Source of the DNA: Lonicera japonica
Lineage: Eukaryota; Streptophyta; Magnoliopsida; Dipsacales; Caprifoliaceae
Assembly (NCBI GenBank): GCA_021464415.1
Contig: JAKCWG010000081.1
Span: forward strand, 21,004-85,003
Reading direction: 5' to 3'
DNA length: 64,000 nt
Below, piece after piece: positions 47,282 to 58,799 of this stretch; positions within the stretch are counted from its first letter, which is position 1, and each line of letters opens with the position of its first letter. The translations under genes were made by a program, and so were the position numbers. A model generated the notes under the pieces. It made no database searches and had not been told where the DNA came from. It saw only the letters and a list, made by a program, of their open reading frames with translations.

Positions 47282-48340
47282 TTTTGTGAACAATTTATCA
47301 ACAAGGTCAGTCACGAACTTTGGACTTAACGTGCTGTGTGTTCCAGATTGTGGTCTTCGTGAGGAACAAATGGTCACGGTTTTGAACCATTAATTTTTTT
47401 CTTTAAAGCAAATTTTCGGCTTTCTTCCAAATTTTTACTTACATAAGTGCTCAATTTAACGAGATTCTCTGGGTTTTAGCCGAACAATTTATCCTTTGCC
47501 TCCAACAATTAAACTATCATATTCTGCTCCTTTTTTTTCCAAATTCAATCCAGCACAACCAACTATTATTCATAGGACTACATCAAAGGATCACATAAAC
47601 TTGGTCATCCTTTATAAACAGCTAGTTTATTCCTTTTGAGAGAAGATACAACAAATACCATGACAGATACTTGGAATATATATAAATCATATCAAAGCAA
47701 AAATTGTACCACCCCTTCCCAAATTAAGAGACAATGATTGACTTTCACATAATTTTAAGAAGACACTAACTTCAATATAAAATGTCTAGGAACAAAACTT
47801 GTTTGCTATAGCGAGATGTCCGTTGATTATGTCTTGAAAACTAAACTAGATTCTTAATTTGGGATGTCCAATACAGAATATTTGGTTCTTAATTTGGGAA
47901 TGATGAATTAGTACCAAATTTCCAATCTACCAAGGGAATCGAAAATCATTAACTGTATCCAACCTCTAACTTATTTTGATGACTACAAACCAAACACCTT
48001 TTGATCCCCACACCCAGTAATGGCAACATATAAACAAAAGATCGCAATTAAGAAAATGACTTTTGAACACCAAACATCTAAAGTTCGATGCTTGATCTTA
48101 ACTCGATACATCATCTTTAAAAACTGCATGTTACAGATACACAAACACACTCTAAAGCAGACAGTTTGCTCACGGACAAAGCCTCCGGTGATGATTTTCC
48201 GGTGCTTGATGCATTTTGCGCGTGGTTTGCAAGCAAAAGTCCACTTTAGAGACAAACTATAGTCATACATATATATATATATTGATAAGTTTTAATAGCT
48301 ACATAATTAGTCTGCAATAAGCAAGCAAGGAAGTGAAACC

Positions 48341-48938
48341 TCATAAACTGATCCACGCTTCAGTCCTCCTCTCTGATGAAATAGGTTCGATGTCACTTGT
48401 TTGTTTTTCTGAAATCTGTTCTCCTTCGAGGAGTAATCCTAAGCTCTGCTTGTAGATGGTGCCATAATATAAGTTATTATGGCCGCCAGCCATAATGTTC
48501 GTGCTTTGTCGGGTTATTGGGTTATAAGCTACCAGATCATCATCTTTATTCGACAACACCAGTTCGCCATTCTCCCTAAAACCCAACATCTTCCTAAAAC
48601 CCAAGTCAGAATCAAAACTATATTTTTCACTCCACGACTCTACATCAGAGAGGGAGTTGGGGTGGCACCTATTACAGAAAAGATGGTTGAATATCGACTT
48701 AGATAGTTTGGGCATGTAGGGAGGAGACCGGTAGATACCGTGGTACGGAGAGTTGATCATATTGAGGGAAGCCAAATTGTTAGAGGCAGAGGAAAACCGA
48801 GAAAAACTATAGGTGAAACTATTAAGAAGGATTTAGAGGCAACTGGTTTCACTGTAGATATGATTCATGACAGGCCACTATGGCGTTGTTTGATCCATGT
48901 AGCCGACCCCACCTAGTGGGATAAAGGCTTTGTTTTTT

Positions 48939-48976
<38 letters not shown>

Positions 48977-49901
48977 GACTCTACATCACCATCTTTTTTC
49001 ATCACCCAAATGGAACGAAGGATGAGAAATTTTTCACATTGAATGACTGAAAGTGAACCCCAATTACCATGAGACGCAAGTTAGGAGTTACTGCAGACAC
49101 TAAACTTTTCGGCAACATTATCATGCGAAATACCTCTTCAACTGTATCAAACACCATAATTGAATTAATCGCTATATCATCAACTGTATCAAACAAATTA
49201 CGCGGACTAATCGCCAGAAAGTCAGAAGTCCTCGAGACCCCGTGGTTAGCAATCCAGTACAGAGATCCATTAATAACAACATTCGAAGACATGGTACGGA
49301 CAATGTCATAGGCAGGAGCAGGGGAACTAATGCGCCTCCAAGACCCCTCCTTAACTGAATAAACCCTAACTTCACTACAATGGGATCCATCGCCCATTCG
49401 TTCATATCCAATATTGACAACCTTGTAATCATTAGTTTTTGGATTAAAACCCAATGCACAAAAATAGCTACGTTTCACGTCGAACCCGAATAGGGACTCG
49501 CCGAGAACCAGTTTTCTTCTAATGGAAGGATTCCACAGACCTTGAAAGACGGAACAAGAGATAAGAAACAAGCCATTACAAGAAGTGCAGCACAACTGTG
49601 CTCGAATGGGAAATGGGCAATCAATTCCAACACTCTCGACGTCTACGCTTAAAATTTCGCTATCGAAATCAAGAGGATAGACTTTGCTACCGTAACTTGC
49701 ACGGCCAGTCCAGCGCATGGCGAGTAAGCGACTATTGTGATTCCAAGAAGCATCGAGTTGGTGAGTATGAATGTCGATGAAATTAGGGCTAGAAATTAGA
49801 GAACACCATGATTTACATACGCACCTGAATCGAAGAAGAGACCTCGGAGGCAGCCAGGAGAGGATATTAACTATGATTTCAGTAGGAATATAGTCAGACA
49901 T
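48341..49901 (-). pseudogene. F-box/FBA gene copy B, LINE-disrupted
   Basis: The N-terminal part (49901 down to about 49060) gives MSDYIPTEIIVNILSWLPPR, CVCKSWCSLISSPNF, LWNPSIRRKLVL and ALGFNPKTNDYKVVNI, almost the same as copy A. A missing C in the run before AATTACCATG (about 49057) shifts the frame, so the protein ends shortly after. The C-terminal part is kept at 48640-48345 (LGFRENGELVLSNKDDDLV, QSTNIMAGGHNNLYY) but separated by a 329-bp LINE at 48648-48976. A product could be at most about 299 aa with the F-box and part of the FBA domain. Upstream sequence matches copies A and C to about 50030. Confidence 0.85.
48648..48976 (+). mobile_element. 5 prime truncated RTE-clade LINE
   Basis: Flanked by an exact 12-bp duplication GACTCTACATCA (48636-48647 and 48977-48988). 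It encodes the end of an RTE-type polyprotein (PITEKMVEYRLR, FGHVGRRPVD, IVRGRGKPRKT, RPLWRCLIHVADPT) and ends WDKGF followed by a (TTG)n tail of about 12 units, the usual RTE 3 prime end. It sits inside the F-box B exon in opposite orientation to it. Confidence 0.92.
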
Positions 49902-50040
49902 TTTGTGATGGAGAGAATAAACCCTAGAATATAATCTTGGCCACTAGAACTTAGAAGCACGAAAGCAAGAGTGAGAGATGCAGCAGTTGAAGAGTAAAGT
50001 GAGAGTCAAGGTTGCAAGCGAGCGGCCTAGTCGATAAAGA

Positions 50041-50224
50041 GGTAAGATAGTGAAAAAAAAATAATTTTACAAAAAATTTGAACACTAACAAAAAAATCTG
50101 CTTTATTTACGTTATCTAAATATGTTATGAACACTTTCTTTAAAAATTTAACTTAAAATATATTTTAACACATCTTATTTATGATAAGTATCGGTTTTTA
50201 TTATCTATTTAAATGAATATTTAA
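50041..50224. other. Junction between units B and C
   Basis: AT-rich DNA after the B upstream flank and before homology to unit A (about 4270) resumes. No gene seen. Confidence 0.4.
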
Positions 50225-50578
50225 CAACACCGAAGACAATTTTTGCAGAAAAAATCTCTGACTGGGCCCCAGCCACCAGTTATCGTTTTAAAAAGTGACC
50301 AATTTAAGTGTGATGGACTCCTTGCCTAAGGCTAAAACCTAAACCAAAGTCATAGAGACCCTAGTGTGATTTGTATGACCGAGAACATTTCATAGAAATG
50401 GTAAATATTAACATCGGTCACAAAGTTTGGACATAACCTACTCAGCAACACGTGTTCGAGATTGTGGTCTTGGTAAGGAACAAATGGTCACGGTTTTAAA
50501 CCGTTAATTTTTTTTCTTTAAAGTAAAAGTTCCGGCTTTCTTTCAAATTTTTACTTGCCAAAAATCATATATACACAA

Positions 50579-51094
50579 GGGGTCATGTTTCCTATGCAGA
50601 TTATACAATAAGCACCGGGCATTTTGGCATACATCTAGAATTATTTTTTTCATGAAATAATTGGTTGAGAAGTTATCTATGATGATTTTTATCAAAAAAA
50701 AATAACCGAGAACTAGGTTTAACTTTAAGATTGTTGAACATATATATATTTTATTTGGGTAGTGTAACATGTACTTAAAGCAATGTTAATAATATTATAA
50801 ATAGAAAAAATTAGGTCTTGCATGAAAATTAGTGCAACATTAAATACATTTTGTGCTTTTATTCTTTATATATTTAGGTATTTATCATGCGCCCTTAGGG
50901 CACACGTTAACACTACCCATTTTAATATTGTAGTTAACCCACTTCTTGGTTACATTTTTTTGATGAAATTTGGTGGAGACGATTTACACGCATCAAGGAA
51001 ATCATCTCCACTAAATTTAACCAAAAAATAAAAAATTAATCCCGGAAGTGGGCCAAAATGCCCGGCATGTACCACACGGTTCGCATAGGAATAT
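50579..51094. repeat. Foldback MITE, unit C copy
   Basis: Partner of 4661-4957. Outer arms CCTATGCAGATTATAC and GGTTCGCATAGGAATA, inner arms AAGCACCGGGCATTTTGGC and GCCAAAATGCCCGGC. It is enlarged by a nested MITE (50757-50918). Confidence 0.65.
50757..50918. mobile_element. Small MULE-type MITE
   Basis: Ends GGGTAGTGTAACATGT and the inverse of CACGTTAACACTACCC. Flanks ATTTTATTT and ATTTTAATA are a near-perfect 9-bp duplication. Absent from the unit A copy of the foldback. Confidence 0.65.
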
Positions 51095-51654
51095 AGAAAT
51101 TTATAAATCACAATCTAGACACAATAGAAAATTCACGAGTAGACCGTGAAAAAATGTAAACGAACCAAGGGAACAAATTCAACAAGTTGAGTAAGAATAA
51201 TCCATTGACAACCACAAAATAAAAGAACAACCCATTGAATAACAAAAAGTGATCATACTCATACATAGGTCGAAATCCAGATTGATTGTACAGATTTCAC
51301 AAAAGATGGTCAGTTATGAAAAACCACTTCTCGCAACACAAAAACGAACTTTAATGGTGTGCAATTGTATGAGTATATACATAGAGAGAAAACGTTTTAA
51401 CGAAATGTGTTGCATAAAAATAATTACAAACTTCTACCACGAAAAAAGGCACCAAATTACCAAAGACCAGGGCGCAGACAGTGGGGTGACTGAAGCATAC
51501 TTTAGGTATATAAAATAAGTGTGCATATTTTCAAAATAAAAATGTACAAGTATCCTTCTCCTGAGATTTAACAATCACCAAATTCTCAAACGATTTCAAC
51601 ATTTATCAAACATCTGCACCTCAATAATGCGAGGAACAGATGCTTGCTTTATCA

Positions 51655-51846
51655 ATCTCAATATTTAGACGACATGTTCTCCATGAGTAAAGAACAAAAA
51701 GGGTGCACTAGAGAACAGACATATTTCTTTGCCAAAGGGATGAATTTACAAAGCCCTCGCCACAAGAATGCTTTGATTTTGGGAAGAAACCTAACATTCC
51801 AGATAACAGACCAGAACAAGAACAACAATGGAGCAAATTTGTTCAC
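51655..51846 (-). pseudogene. LINE zf-RVT domain remnant
   Basis: The minus strand reads FWSVIWNVRFLPKIKAFLWR, then CKFIPLAKKYVCSLVHPFCS, the zinc-binding module after the reverse transcriptase of plant L1 elements (W..IW...PKIK.F.WR, then spaced Cys). Nothing else of a LINE is recognisable around it. An open stretch on the plus strand (51644-52216) overlaps it but resembles no known protein and is probably chance. Confidence 0.6.
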
Positions 51847-52659
51847 TAAAGAAATGTTGGAAAACAGAGAAAATCAAGTCCGAGTCCAAACATGCACTCC
51901 TATCATATGGTGGTACTACCCAAGCGCTCTCTTCTGGTACAAGGTTAGTGTTCACTCCATGATTCTTGAATTGCCAAGTTCGCAAATAAGTCTCATAATA
52001 ATTCATTCTCGCATTATGCTAAAGCTTAAACTTTGTTTGCAATATAATACTACCAAGTTTGAGTACCAAGAAATCGAAAATGCCGAGGCAAACAAGCGCC
52101 AAAGTGCTCAATTTAACAAGATTCTCTGGGTTTTAGCCGAACAACTTATCCCTTGCCTCCAACAATTAAAGTATCGTATCCTGCTCCTTTTTCCAAATTC
52201 CAACCATTATTCATAGGAGGTGATTAAAGGATCACATAAACTTGGTCATCCTTTATAAACAGCTAGTTTATTCCTTTTGAGAGAAGATACAACAAATACC
52301 ATGGCAGATACTTAGAATATATATATATATATATCATATCAAAGCAAAAATTGTAGCACCCCTTCCAAAATTAAGAGTCAAGGTTGACTTTCACATAATT
52401 TTAAGAAGACACTAATTTCAATATAAAATGTTTAAGAACAAAACTTGTTTGCTAAACTAGATTCTTAATTTGGGATGTCCAACACAGAATCGTTGGTTCT
52501 TAATTTGGTATTGATAAAGTAATACCGAATTTCCAATCCACCAAGGGAATTGAAAATCTTTAACTGTATCCAACCTTAAACTTATTTTGATGACTACTTT
52601 TTGATCCTCACACCCAATAATGGCAACGTATAAACAAAAGAAAGCAATTAAAAAAAAAT

Positions 52660-52798
52660 GCCTTTGGAAAGGTGGATCACTACTCGTGTGATCATCCTTA
52701 TTGATACTACGCAAATAAATTTGAATGGTTTTACTCCAATCAAGATAGTTGGAGCCATTAAGTTTATGTTCAGTGATTTTTGACATTACAGAAACCAC
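52660..52798 (-). pseudogene. Copia gag N terminus
   Basis: Reads MVSVMSKITEHKLNGSNYLD, then WSKTIQIYLRSINKDDHTSS and ends at the truncation. KLNGSNYLDWS is the copia gag start motif; the remaining gag and all of pol are lost. Confidence 0.8.
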
Positions 52799-53485
52799 AT
52801 CAGAAACAACTGCTGCCTTCTATTTTGACATGCTTAAATAATTTTATAGCGATAACCAAAATTACTACGAACAAAGTAGGTCACAAAACAGCGTACAAAC
52901 CAGAAACTAGGGACGAAACAGTACCGGAATGTGTTGTACATGCCGAAGGTAGAAATCAAGCAACACAAATCACATATAAACCGAGCAAACCAATGAACAA
53001 ATCACAAATATTGAGTATCAACAACACTAACCACAAAAGGAGGCAAAACAGAACTGCAGTAAGCCTCAACCAAACCTGGAAACAAGAAACTAGCAACTGA
53101 GTGGTGCAGGAATAACCCCAGAAGGCAAACGGGTGCGAAAAAACCCTAACAAATCACAGATCCGTGATGTAGCAAACAAGTTGAGTCAAATGAAGTTTGA
53201 ACAACGGTGGTAACGGCGTCGAACGAGCCGGCGCGTGGTGACGGTAACATGAGCTAAGGACGGCGCATGAGCTCCACACACAGGGATTCCGGCCACCAGA
53301 TTCTGGGAGAGGCGGATTGGAAGGTAGGTGTTCTTCCTACGCCAGTGGTGTCAATAGACAGAGGCGTATATAGAACTGAAATCGCAATTTAGAAGACCTA
53401 GTAATTGCGAGAAACCGTGTAGTGGCGTGAAATGAAAGCAGAAACGAGAAAAAAGTAGAGAGACCCTAACCTAGCTCTGATACCA

Positions 53486-53659
53486 TGTAAAACGACAATG
53501 AGCAGAGAAAAATCTGCTATGTTATTAGAGAGAATATTACACACGCACATATATATATACAAAGACTCCTATTTAAGTAAGGAAACAATCCTACTAATTA
53601 GGATCTACTTTCCTCTTATACTATTTACAGCATGTACACATTATTTACAACTCGTAACA
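53486..53659 (-). repeat. 174-bp LTR of the truncated copia element
   Basis: On the minus strand it starts TGTTACGAGTTG and ends CATTGTCGTTTTACA. Its 3 prime end is followed directly by TGGTATCAGAGC, a perfect initiator Met-tRNA primer site (53474-53485). Confidence 0.8.
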
Positions 53660-53895
53660 AAAACCAAACATCTAAAGTTCGATGCTTGATTTTAACTCGA
53701 TACATCGTCTTTCAAAACTTCATCTTATAGATACACCAGCACACTCTAAAGCAGACCGTTTGCTCACGGACAAAGCCTTCGGTGATGATTTTCAAGCGCT
53801 TGATGCATTTTGCGCATGGTGCAAAAGCAAGAGTCCACTTTAGAGATGGATTATAGTCATATATATAATTACATATATAATAATAAGTTTTAATA

Positions 53896-54564
53896 CCGGA
53901 AATAAGGTAAAAGGGCTTGCATGATAATGTTTTTCGCAAAAAAACCAACGAATAATATTTTTTAGAAATAAGGGCTTAGATATCATTATCATTCTGAGAA
54001 TAGGGCATGTTTATTAATTGTGTTTTAAAATAAAGGCTTTGACCGAATGCGAACTTTATTTTGCACTAAATTGAGTTGAGTGCAAACCAAACTTTGCACA
54101 AAATTGTGTTTTGTGCAAACTAAACTTTGCAATTAGAAAAATTTGGTGCAAATAAACAAGTATATGCTTATGTTTCATTCATAAAACTTTAAAACAACAT
54201 CAAATAAACACAAATACATAGTAATATTTTAGAAAATAAAGAGTGCAAACTTAACTTTGCATAACTCCGAAAAAATTATTATGTGCATTTTATTAATAAA
54301 TAGGTTTTGAACATGTAATTTGTTAAAATTATTCTAAAGCATTGTCAATTAAACACTTATTTATAATAATATGCTAAAAAACATGTAGTGCAAACTTGAT
54401 TTTGAATGATTCCATAAAAATGTACAATTTAAAAATTTACTGGAATGTTAACTTTACAATCCTTTTGGAATTTGGTCAAATAGAGGCCCTTAAATTAAAA
54501 AAAATATTATTCCCCGGTTCTTTTGCAAAAAACTTTTTCATACAAGCCTATTTTTCAATATCCC
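53896..54564 (-). mobile_element. MULE-like element, left copy beside F-box C
   Basis: Inserted relative to units A and B (TTTTAATAGTTACATAATTAG at 5800). It is the reverse complement of 56099-56743 along its length (GGTAAAAGGGCTTGCATGAT, AAACATGTAGTGCAAACTTG). Arms are weakly inverse (CGGAAATAAGG and TTTTTCAATATCCC regions). A decayed 9-bp duplication is possible. Non-coding. Confidence 0.65.
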
Positions 54565-54601
54565 TAATTAGTACGCAATAGGCAAGCAATGAAGTGAAAC
54601 C

Positions 54602-55818
54602 TCATAAACTGATCCACGCTTCAGTCTCCTCTCCGGAAATAGGTTCGACGTCACATGTTTGCCTTGCTGAAATCTGTTCTCCTTCAAGGAGTAATCCTAA
54701 GCTCTCCTTGTAGATAGACCCATAATATAAGTTATTATGGCCGCCAGCCGTAAGGTTTGTGCTTTGTCGGGTAATTGGGTTATAAGCTATCAGATCATCA
54801 TCTTTATTCAACAATACCAGTTCACCATTCTCCCTAAAACCCAACATCCTCCAAAACCCAAGTCAGGATCAAAACTATATTTTTCACTCCACGACTCTAC
54901 CTCACCATCTTTTTTCATCACCCAAATGGAACGAAGGTTGAGAAATTCTTCATATTGAATGACTGAAAGTGAACCCCCAATTACCATGAGACACAAGTCG
55001 TGAGTTACTGTGGACACTAAACTTTTCGGCAACATTATCACGCGAAATACCTCTTCAACTGTATCAAACACCATAATTGAATTAATCACTAGATCGTCAG
55101 CTGTATCAAACAAATTACGTGGACCAATCGCCCGAAAGTCAGAAGTCCCCGAGACACTGTGGTTAGCAATCCAGTACACAGATCCATTAATAACAACATT
55201 CAAAGGCATGCTGCAGACAATATCATAGGGAGGAGCAGGGGCACTAATGCGCCTCCAAGCCCCCTCCTTAACTGAATAAACCCTAACTTCATTACAATGG
55301 GATCCACCGCGCATTCGTTCATATCCAATATTGACAATCTTGTAATCATTAGTTTTTGGATTAAACCCCAACGCACTAACATACCTACGTTTTGACACGA
55401 CCCCGAATAGGGACTCGCCGAGAACCAGTTTTCTTCTAATGGAAGGATTCCATAGACCTTGAAAGACGGAACAACAAACAAGAAACAAGCCATTACAAGA
55501 AGTGCTGCACCACTGTGCTGGAATGGCAAATGGACAATCAATTCCGACACTCTCGTCGTCTACGCGTAACATTTCGCTATTGAAATCGAGAGGATAGACT
55601 TTGCTACCGTAACTTACACGGCCAGTCAAGCGCAGGGCAAGTATGCGAGTGTTGCGATTCGAAGAATCATCGAGTTGGTGAGTGTGAAGGTCGTTGAAAT
55701 TAGGGCTTGAAATTAGAGAACACCATGATTTACAAACGCACCTGAATCGAAGAAGAGACCTTGGAGGCAGGCATGACAGGATATTAACTATGATTTCAGT
55801 AGGAATATAGTCAGACAT
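54602..55818 (-). pseudogene. F-box/FBA gene copy C, late frameshift
   Basis: From the ATG at 55818 it gives MSDYIPTEIIVNILSCLPPR, CVCKSWCSLISSPNF, LWNPSIRRKLVL, ALGFNPKTNDYKIVNI, VRVYSVKEGAWRRIS and NSIMVFDTVEEVFRVIMLPK, all FBA landmarks. One base is missing in CATCCTCCAAAACCC (about 54850; copy A has CAACTTCCCAAAACCC), so the frame ends with a foreign tail (FGGCWVLGRMVNWYC) about 70 residues early. The lost C terminus is still readable at 54847-54602 (LGFRENGELVLLNKDDDLIA). A shortened protein of about 336 aa with the F-box and most of the FBA domain remains possible, so this may be a working variant. The upstream flank is kept to 56098. Confidence 0.8.
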
Positions 55819-56098
55819 GTTGTGCGTATACAGAGAGAAACTCAAAAAAAGCTAAATTTGGGGAGATAAAATGAGTGGTTTATGGACCGATTGATTGATG
55901 ATGGTGAGGGTTGATCATCAATGAAAAAGCAAATGATTGCTGTGGTGGAGAGAGTAAACCCTAGAATTCGGAGCATTACAACCACGAGAACATGATAGAG
56001 ATATTCGATAATGGAAGAGTAAAGTGAGAGCGAATGTTGTGACCGATTGTGCTTATTTATAAATGGTTATCAGTTAATTAGGGTACATTTTATTTAAG

Positions 56099-56743
56099 CG
56101 GGATATTAAAATATAACACTTTCTGTAAAAGAATTAAAAAATAATATTTTTATAAATTAAAAGTTTATATTTAACTAAATTTTAAAAAGAGTGCAAACAT
56201 AATTTTGTAATAAATTTTTAAATTATATTTTTTTATTTAATTATGCAAAATTAAATTTGCACTACATGTTTTTAGCATATTATTATAAATAATGTAATGG
56301 TGCTTTAGAATAATTTCACCAAATTATATATTCAAACATGCTTATTAATAAAATGCATATAATAGTTTTTTCGGATTTATGCAAAATTAAATTTGCATTC
56401 CTTATTTTTTAAAAACATTATTGTGTATTTGTGTTTATTTGACGTTGTTTTAAAATTTTATAAATGAAACAAAAGAATATAATTATTAAAAAAAAATAAA
56501 CACATCATGCAAAACAAATTTGCAGTAATTTATTTTTATATTGCAAAGTTAAGTTTGTACAAAATACAATTTGGTACAAAGTTAAGTTTCACTCGGTCAA
56601 AACTCTTATTTTAAAACACAATTGATAAACAAAACCTTATTTTAAAATGATAATACTATCTAGACCTTTATTTCTAAAAAATATTATTTATTGATTTTTT
56701 TGTGAAAAACATTATCAAATAAGACCTTTTACCTTATTTTCAG
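56099..56743 (+). mobile_element. MULE-like element, right copy beside F-box C
   Basis: Exact 9-bp flanks TTATTTAAG (56090-56098 and 56744-56752). The duplicated flank at 57680-57692 reads CATTTCATTTAAGTTAAAG without the insertion, an empty site. Opposite in orientation to the copy at 53896-54564. Non-coding; rich in GCAAARTTAARTTTGCA-like palindromes. Confidence 0.8.
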
Positions 56744-56752
56744 TTATTTAAG

Positions 56753-57895
56753 TTAAAGTTTGTCTTTTACTACTTTAATAAGGGCGCATCAATTATTTAA
56801 AAGAACCATAATTTTTGTATCTATCTTTTTCTTATCATTACATTCTACCATCCCCTTTCTCTTCACTTGGTTTGCTCAATTTCAATTGTCATTCAAATTT
56901 ATGGACAATTTGATTTACAATAACAAGATCAATTTTTTCCCCACAAATTCTACGTGTATTTTTTGGGTGTTTTTTTTTTAAAAAAATTAAGGCTATTATA
57001 AGAAAAAAGATCTTAAGAAATAATTCAGTTCAAAAACCTTAAAAAACAAATAACTTCTTTGAGCGGATAAAGCAGCCAACACTAGCCAAGAGGGACAACA
57101 TTCACTGGCCGTCTAATGAATATACGCAAACAATTGAGTCTTGCGAAGACAAAATTGATTATATATATGATGTAAACTTCACAATTAATATGCCTGCAAC
57201 CACTGGCTTGAAATAGATCACCAGTGTAGAAGATTTTTGTGTAGCGTTAAAGAATAAAGAGTATTTTTTTTATTCTTTTGCTTTTCTTTTTTGTAAATAA
57301 AAAATAAAAGATTCTTTGGTTGCAAACTTATTAAAACCGTAAAAGGATAAAAGGGTCAAAAAAAGACTTTGTAGATGCATACATGAACACCCATTTTAAA
57401 ACATGTTGCTATAAAATTTTCAATATCTCAATTAAGTTGTCCAAACACTCCAACAAGTAAAATTAAATCATTTTAGATATATAAGTTTTTAATTGACTAA
57501 TTAAAAGTGAACTAATTTCATAATTAAAATTTTTGCGTAAAGAAGCCATAACTAATTATGTACTTATGATAGAAAATATTATTTTACATACAATTTATTA
57601 TATTTCATTAATTGCACACACGTAGGGTGTGCTCCAAAGGCTAGTATTTATAAATGGCTAATGATTAATTAGGGTACATTTCATTTAAGTTAAAGTTTGT
57701 CTTTTACCACTTTAATAAGGGCGCATCAATTATTTAAAAGAGCCACAATTTTTGTATCCATCTTTTTCTTATCATTACATTCTACCACCCCTTTTCTCTT
57801 CACTTGGTCTGCTCAATTTTCAATTGTCATTCAAAATTTATTCACAATTTGATTTAAAATAACAAGATCAGTTTTTTTTTTCGCAAATTTTATGT
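56753..57895. repeat. Tandemly repeated F-box upstream flank
   Basis: 56753-56965 recurs at 57690-57895 (AAGGGCGCATCAATTATTTA, CATTACATTCTACCA). The second copy also includes the preceding TTTATAAATGG stretch (57649 on). A Helitron-like end sits exactly at the start of the second copy. Confidence 0.8.
56969..57644 (+). mobile_element. Helitron-like insertion with 3 prime terminus
   Basis: The right end has the hairpin GCACAC-7 nt-GTGTGC (57614-57632), eight bases, then CTAG (57641-57644) followed by host T. The left end is only bracketed by where the flank homology stops. No gene inside; AT-rich. Confidence 0.5.
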
Positions 57896-58790
57896 ATATT
57901 TTATTTATCTTTACTACGTGTATTATAGTGTTTGTATTATATATATATACACACATATTATACGTTTAATAGATTTTTAAGTAATATATAATCACTTTTT
58001 TTAATATACTAACAATAGGTTGTGAAATCATGCACCCATCAATTTGATGCATTTATATATACTCGAAAAAATAAAAGGGGGGAATATCTATTATTTCATA
58101 TGCTATAATTGTAGACTCTTAATACTTTGGAAGAATTATTTTCTTAGAAATAATGATATTAGAAAAATAAAGTGAATGATAAGAAATTGTTATATATTGT
58201 TCGCACAATTGCATTATCATATTGGATTAAATTTAAAATTTCACTTAGGTTTAGTTTAGACAAACTTTATACCTAATACTAGCACATATATTGCTAGGTA
58301 AATTTGTTTTTAATTTATTTACACACTAATCAACTCATAATTTAGTTGTACGCCAATGTAAAGAATCACAACAAATTAATATTTAAGAGAGAATATTGAA
58401 GAACGTCTTTTGAGTAACTATAATCATGTTTTTTTTCCTATCAGGTTTAACCTTTATGTAAAATCAAGCATCTAACTATGGTATATTTCCATGTCGAATT
58501 TTTATGACTTTTAGATATATAGGCTACTTTTACGACGCACTCAATCATTTGCATCAAGGAAAAAAACAAAAGTTAAATTATTTGCAGACAGATTGGTAGG
58601 GACGAATCTAAAAAAGATGTTGCAATAGAAAAAAGGTCTTGAATAATATTGTTGTCTATTTGAAATAAGTGTAATTATGTAGTATAGAGTGTGCCCTTAC
58701 TAATAGTAAATTAACATAGTAAAAGACAAATTTTAACTTAATCGAATGTGTCCTAATTAAAAATTTGATGTGCCTATACCATTAACCTTT
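57896..58790. other. Intergenic, nothing recognised
   Basis: AT-rich, no open frames of note. It follows the duplicated F-box upstream flank and precedes the Pack-MULE. Confidence 0.4.
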
Positions 58791-58799
58791 TATAAATTT

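Larger units (their letters stand above)
40065..50040. repeat. Segmental duplication unit B
   Basis: Collinear with unit A from 40379 and with the relic at 33470 from 40073. Interrupted by a Helitron-like insertion (41790-45167), a SOSEKI-bearing insertion (45893-47306) and an RTE LINE (48648-48976). The unit A foldback (4661-4957) is missing here: homology jumps from TTTTTACTTA at 47450 to CATAAGTGCTCAA. Confidence 0.8.
52660..53659 (-). mobile_element. Truncated small-LTR copia element
   Basis: Minus-strand order: LTR (53659 to 53486), primer site, about 680-bp leader, gag start, then an abrupt end at about 52660 in unit C flank (AATGCCTTTG). Units A and B carry the flank uninterrupted (5573-5590, 48057-48075). 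No second LTR or pol. Confidence 0.8.

Noticed and set aside
51644..52216. 190-codon open stretch on the plus strand
   Set aside because: It overlaps a LINE zf-RVT remnant on the other strand and its second half is unit flank shared with 47455-47580, where the frame is not kept. No known motif.
2293..56000. The F-box cluster as a self-incompatibility (S-locus) region
   Set aside because: The proteins look like general F-box/FBA members, no S-RNase or other partner gene is present, and two of three copies are broken.
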